From: Desulfobacteraceae bacterium
GTDB taxonomy: Bacteria; Desulfobacterota; Desulfobacteria; Desulfobacterales; JAABSP01
DNA length: 8,200 bases
NCBI GenBank assembly: GCA_011390035.1
Contig: JAABTE010000103.1
Span: 1-8,200, forward strand
Reading direction: 5' to 3'
The notes beneath the pieces were generated by a model. It ran no database searches, was not told the origin of the DNA, and saw only the letters and a program-made list of their open reading frames with translations. The position numbers and the translations under genes are program-made. Shown here piece after piece: positions 5,335-8,200 of the stretch (position 1 is its first letter; the number at the start of each line of letters is the position of its first letter).

Positions 5335-7602
5335 GTGACCAAACCGTTAGTTGTGGTGGAATCCCCCACCAAGGTTCGAACGATTAAAAAATATCTGGGA
5401 GATGACTACAACATCTCCGCCACCGTCGGCCACATCAAGGACCTGCCGGATCGGGAGATCGGCATCGACATCGATGACGGCTTCAAGCCCATGTACCGCA
5501 ACATTCCGGGCAAGCAGAAGGTGATCACCGCCCTGAAGCGGGCGGCCGGCGACGCCACGGATGTCTATCTGGCCCCCGACCCGGACCGGGAGGGCGAGGC
5601 CATCGCCTGGCACACCGCGGAGGTGCTGCACAGGAAGGGCCGGCAGTTTCACCGGGTGCTCTTTCACGAGCTGACGCCCCGGGCCATAAAGGCAGCCATG
5701 GCGGCCCCGGAATCGCTCCACAAGGCCAAGTACGAGGCCCAGCAGGCCCGGCGGATTCTGGACCGGCTGGTGGGTTATCAGATCTCGCCGCTGCTGTGGA
5801 GGAAGGTCAAGCGCGGCCTGAGCGCCGGCCGGGTGCAATCGGTGGCCGTGCGCATCATCTGCGAGCGGGAGCGGGAGATCCAGGTTTTCGACCCCCGGGA
5901 GTACTGGTCCATCACGGCCCACCTGGAGGGAGAAAGCCCGCCCCCCTTCATCGCCCGCCTGACGCGAAAGATCGGGGAAAAGGACAAGATCAACATCCCG
6001 GACGGGGCGGCGGCCGAGGCGATCCTGTCTGCGCTTGAGGGCAGGGCGCCGGTGGTGGACAAGGTGGTCAAAAAGACCACCCGCCGAAACCCGCCGCCGC
6101 CCTTTACCACCAGCAAGCTCCAGCAGGAGGCCATCCGCCGGCTGCGGTTTTCCGCCAAAAAGACCATGATGGTGGCCCAGCAACTCTACGAGGGCATCGA
6201 CCTGGGGCCGGGCGAGCCGGTGGGCCTGATCACCTACATGCGGACAGACTCCACCCGGATTTCGGCGGACGCGGCCCAGGAGGCCCTGGCCCTGATCCGG
6301 GAGCGTTTCGGCGCCGACTACGCCATGGAGCAGCCCCGGTTTTTCAAGAACAAGAACAAGGTCCAGGACGCCCACGAGGCCATCCGGCCCGCCGCGGTGA
6401 TTCATACCCCCGATTCGGTGGCCGCCCATCTGGACGCCGACCAGTTGGCCCTGTACACCCTCATCTGGCAGCGCTTCATGGCCTCGCAGATGACGCCGGC
6501 GCTCATCAACAACCACGCCATCACCATCCGGGCGGGCGATTACCAGTTCCAGGCCACGGGCGCCACCATCGCCTTTCCGGGCTTCATGACCCTGTACCGG
6601 TCCGAGGAGGACGGCGAGGACGGCGAGAGCACCCTTCCGGAGCTGGCCGAGGGCAGCGTTCTTCAGTGTCATCGGTACGAGCCGAAGCAGCATTACACCC
6701 AGCCGCCGCCCCGGTTTTCCGAGGCCACCCTGGTCAAGGAGCTGGAGGAGAACGGCATCGGCCGGCCCAGCACCTACGCCGCCATCCTGTCCACCATCCG
6801 GGAGAAGGGCTATGTGGAGATGTTCAAGGGCTCCTTCCGCCCCACGGAGCTGGGGTTCATCGTCAACGACCTGATCGTGGACAGCTTTCCGGATATCATG
6901 GACGTGGAGTTCACCGCCCGGATGGAAAACGACCTGGACCGCGTGGAGGCGGCCGAGGAGGACTATCTGACGGTGCTAAGGCGCTTCTACGACTCCTTCA
7001 AGCAGGAGCTGGACGCCGCGGACGAGCGGATGAGGAGCATGAAGCGCGAGGGCGTTCCAACCGGCCTGGAGTGCCCCCAGTGCGCCCGCCCCCTGCACAT
7101 CAAGATGGGCAAGAACGGCCTGTTCCTTGCCTGCTCCGGCTACCCGGAGTGCAATTTCACCCGGGACTACACCCGCACGGAAAAAGGCGAGATCCAGCCG
7201 GTGGATGCCCCCCGGGAAGAGGCGACGGACAAGGCCTGCGAGAAATGCGCCCGCCCCATGGTGGTGCGGCGCGGCCGGTACGGGACCTTCCTGGCGTGCA
7301 GCGGGTATCCGGAATGCACCCATACCGAATCGATCCAGACGGACAACGGCGGCCAGCGCACCGGCGTGGCCTGCCCCCGGCGGGACTGCAAGGGCGAGCT
7401 GCTGGAGCGCCGCTCCAAGCGGGGCAAGGTATTCTACGGGTGCAGCCGGTTTCCGGAATGCGACTTCGCCACCTGGGACCGGCCCGTGGAGCGGGCCTGC
7501 CCGGACTGCGGCTCGCCGTACCTTCTGGAAAAAGCGAACAAGAAGCGGGGAACATTTCTGGCCTGCCCCAATCGGGACTGCCAATATACGGCCGAGCCCT
7601 GA
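5335..7602 (+). CDS. topA: DNA topoisomerase I (type IA)
   Basis: TopA relaxes negative supercoils by cutting and rejoining one DNA strand through a 5'-phosphotyrosine link. The 755-residue product is complete. The N-terminal Toprim domain has VVVESPTK with Glu9 and the metal-binding DPDREGE at 82-88. The type IA core follows, with GLSAGRVQSVAVRIICERE (161-179), the catalytic Tyr301 in GLITYMRTDSTRIS (297-310), DAHEAIRP (345-352) and ENGIGRPSTYA (472-482). The C-terminus has four Cys4 zinc ribbons with cysteines at 580/583/600/606, 635/638/655/661, 680/685/703/709 and 722/725/744/749; the third has a CxxxxC first pair. These ribbons bind single-stranded DNA in characterised homologues. The start is GTG with AGGA 6 nt upstream. 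It follows dprA by 91 nt; I see no convincing separate promoter in that gap. Confidence 0.98.
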   Translation: MTKPLVVVESPTKVRTIKKYLGDDYNISATVGHIKDLPDREIGIDIDDGFKPMYRNIPGKQKVITALKRAAGDATDVYLAPDPDREGEAIAWHTAEVLHRKGRQFHRVLFHELTPRAIKAAMAAPESLHKAKYEAQQARRILDRLVGYQISPLLWRKVKRGLSAGRVQSVAVRIICEREREIQVFDPREYWSITAHLEGESPPPFIARLTRKIGEKDKINIPDGAAAEAILSALEGRAPVVDKVVKKTTRRNPPPPFTTSKLQQEAIRRLRFSAKKTMMVAQQLYEGIDLGPGEPVGLITYMRTDSTRISADAAQEALALIRERFGADYAMEQPRFFKNKNKVQDAHEAIRPAAVIHTPDSVAAHLDADQLALYTLIWQRFMASQMTPALINNHAITIRAGDYQFQATGATIAFPGFMTLYRSEEDGEDGESTLPELAEGSVLQCHRYEPKQHYTQPPPRFSEATLVKELEENGIGRPSTYAAILSTIREKGYVEMFKGSFRPTELGFIVNDLIVDSFPDIMDVEFTARMENDLDRVEAAEEDYLTVLRRFYDSFKQELDAADERMRSMKREGVPTGLECPQCARPLHIKMGKNGLFLACSGYPECNFTRDYTRTEKGEIQPVDAPREEATDKACEKCARPMVVRRGRYGTFLACSGYPECTHTESIQTDNGGQRTGVACPRRDCKGELLERRSKRGKVFYGCSRFPECDFATWDRPVERACPDCGSPYLLEKANKKRGTFLACPNRDCQYTAEP

Positions 7603-7642
7603 AAAGAGCGGATAGCCGGCCCTGAAGATGGTCGGCCCATGA

Positions 7643-7672
7643 CCCAAGATCAGCCGGCCCAAGATCAGCCGG
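7643..7672 (+). repeat. Perfect 15-bp tandem repeat downstream of topA
   Basis: CCCAAGATCAGCCGG occurs twice head to tail, at 7643-7657 and 7658-7672. Weaker relatives sit on each side, around 7621-7635 and 7673-7687, both containing GAT and a nearby GG. The junction also makes an inverted repeat, CGGCCC (7655-7660) with GGGCCG (7671-7676) around a 10-nt loop. No T-run follows, so this is not a typical intrinsic terminator. The role is unknown. Confidence 0.8.
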
Positions 7673-7730
7673 GCCGAGATCCGATGGGATATGTTTCCTG
7701 CCGCACCATCCTATAAACGCTCCTGAGCGG

Positions 7731-7735
7731 GGAGG
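7731..7735 (+). promoter_or_regulatory. Ribosome binding site of the right-edge gene (GGAGG)
   Basis: GGAGG ends 5 nt before ATG at 7741, a strong Shine-Dalgarno at normal spacing. It supports a real gene that runs off the right edge. Confidence 0.7.
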
Positions 7736-7740
7736 GATCT

Positions 7741-8200
7741 ATGAAAAGATGGCCGGTGTTGCTGGTGGCGTGTCTGTTGGGAATCGGGTTGATCGGCGGA
7801 ATGGGCGTGGCTCGGGGAGAGGCCATTCCACTGGACTACCCGAAACGGATCATTGACGATTCGCCGGACCTGGGACGGCCCGGGGTGCCATCCGATGATC
7901 CCGATTTGTACCCCGCGGCTCTTGCGGCCGCCGCTCTGGGCCATCGGCTCCCGCTCTCCACCGCCATGGCCCGGCATCTGAATCCGATGCCCCCGTTGAG
8001 CGGTTTGGATGCGCCGGTGGACGTTGCCTACACGGATGATCGCGGCGGCAGCCGGCAGGTGATGCTGTTCGACCATCAGCGCCCCCTGTGGCGGCTTTTT
8101 CGGGACGCCCGCTTCCTGAGAACATTTCAGGGCGCGGTGGCCAGGTGGCGATCTGACTACCTGCGGCGCCTGACGCCGGGCGCGCAAATCGCCATCCAAC
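7741..8200 (+). CDS. Exported protein of unknown function (3' end missing)
   Basis: The frame stays open from ATG at 7741 to the window end, giving at least 153 residues; the stop lies outside. A good GGAGG sits 5 nt upstream. The N-terminus MKRWPVLLVACLLGIGL is a typical Sec signal peptide: positive start, hydrophobic core at about 5-23, and likely cleavage after VA (24) or GEA (28). Cys11 sits in a lipobox-like LVAC but is too near the N-terminus, with the hydrophobic core continuing beyond it, so a soluble exported protein is preferred over a lipoprotein. The mature part begins with a Pro/Asp-rich stretch, then an Ala-rich segment (AALAAAALGHRL), and later a basic, aromatic region (RPLWRLFRDARFLRTF). 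I do not recognise the family. Bias to G or C at third positions supports this frame over the overlapping minus-strand reading. It would be delivered by the Sec machinery encoded upstream. Confidence 0.75.
   Translation, partial: MKRWPVLLVACLLGIGLIGGMGVARGEAIPLDYPKRIIDDSPDLGRPGVPSDDPDLYPAALAAAALGHRLPLSTAMARHLNPMPPLSGLDAPVDVAYTDDRGGSRQVMLFDHQRPLWRLFRDARFLRTFQGAVARWRSDYLRRLTPGAQIAIQ

Larger units (their letters stand above)
7603..7740. other. Intergenic region between topA and the exported-protein gene
   Basis: These 138 nt contain the 15-bp tandem repeat and its GC hairpin. TATAAA (7712-7717) could serve as a -10 box but has no recognisable -35 at 16-18 bp (ATATGT or TATGTT at that place). 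A small CGCT/AGCG stem (7718-7729) lies just before the ribosome binding site. No strong terminator for topA is visible. Confidence 0.5.

Noticed and set aside
5347..6693. Long minus-strand open frame (448 codons) opposite topA
   Set aside because: It is the antisense shadow of a clearly identified topoisomerase and has low-complexity composition without motifs.
6666..7625. Alternative plus-frame reading (319 codons) inside topA
   Set aside because: It overlaps the zinc-ribbon end of TopA in another frame and is Gly, Arg and Pro rich with no family features.
7712..7717. TATAAA as -10 box of a promoter for the right-edge gene
   Set aside because: No sequence resembling a -35 box is present at 16-18 bp upstream, so it is noted only in the intergenic entry.
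7762..7773. Lipoprotein signal (LVAC at residues 8-11) in the right-edge protein
   Set aside because: Only ten residues precede the Cys and the hydrophobic core continues past it, unlike true lipoprotein signal peptides.
7711..8199. Minus-strand frame opposite the right-edge gene
   Set aside because: The plus strand has a strong ribosome binding site, a signal peptide and GC-rich third positions; the minus reading has none of these.

Overview
The window is a GC-rich bacterial chromosome segment with every supported gene on the + strand. The gene set (YajC, SecD, SecF, DprA, TopA), the style of YajC and SecF, and the LysM-like protein upstream suggest a deltaproteobacterium, probably a sulfate-reducer-like Desulfobacterota lineage. 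That placement is inferred from protein character and gene order and was not tested by a search.

Layout: (1) Bases 1-821 hold the 3' part of a gene whose product has 14-residue tandem repeats, an Ala/Arg/Glu-rich helical stretch and a C-terminal LysM-like domain; it is cut by the left edge. (2) Bases 822-953 are intergenic and carry a very good sigma70-type promoter (TTGACG, 17 bp, TATACT) with small repeats around it. (3) Bases 954-4087 are yajC-secD-secF, the accessory complex of the Sec translocon. yajC and secD both appear to start with TTG, and a weak hairpin lies between them. (4) Bases 4131-5243 encode DprA, the single-stranded-DNA-binding RecA loader. (5) Bases 5335-7602 encode DNA topoisomerase I with four C-terminal zinc ribbons. 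(6) Bases 7603-7740 hold a short tandem repeat and a GC-rich hairpin. (7) From 7741 to the right edge lies the 5' part of a gene for an unrecognised exported protein with a signal peptide.

Functionally, the promoter at 868-896 probably drives yajC-secD-secF and perhaps dprA, since the gaps are 90, 53 and 43 nt with no strong terminator. YajC, SecD and SecF work together with SecYEG to pull exported proteins across the inner membrane using the proton gradient. DprA and TopA form a DNA-processing pair that is adjacent in many bacteria.

Most of the window is ordinary housekeeping DNA, and I found no convincing new system. The points most worth a second look are a SecF that seems to carry two extra membrane segments, the 14-residue repeat array at the left edge, the repeat architecture of the yajC promoter, and the uncharacterised exported protein at the right edge.
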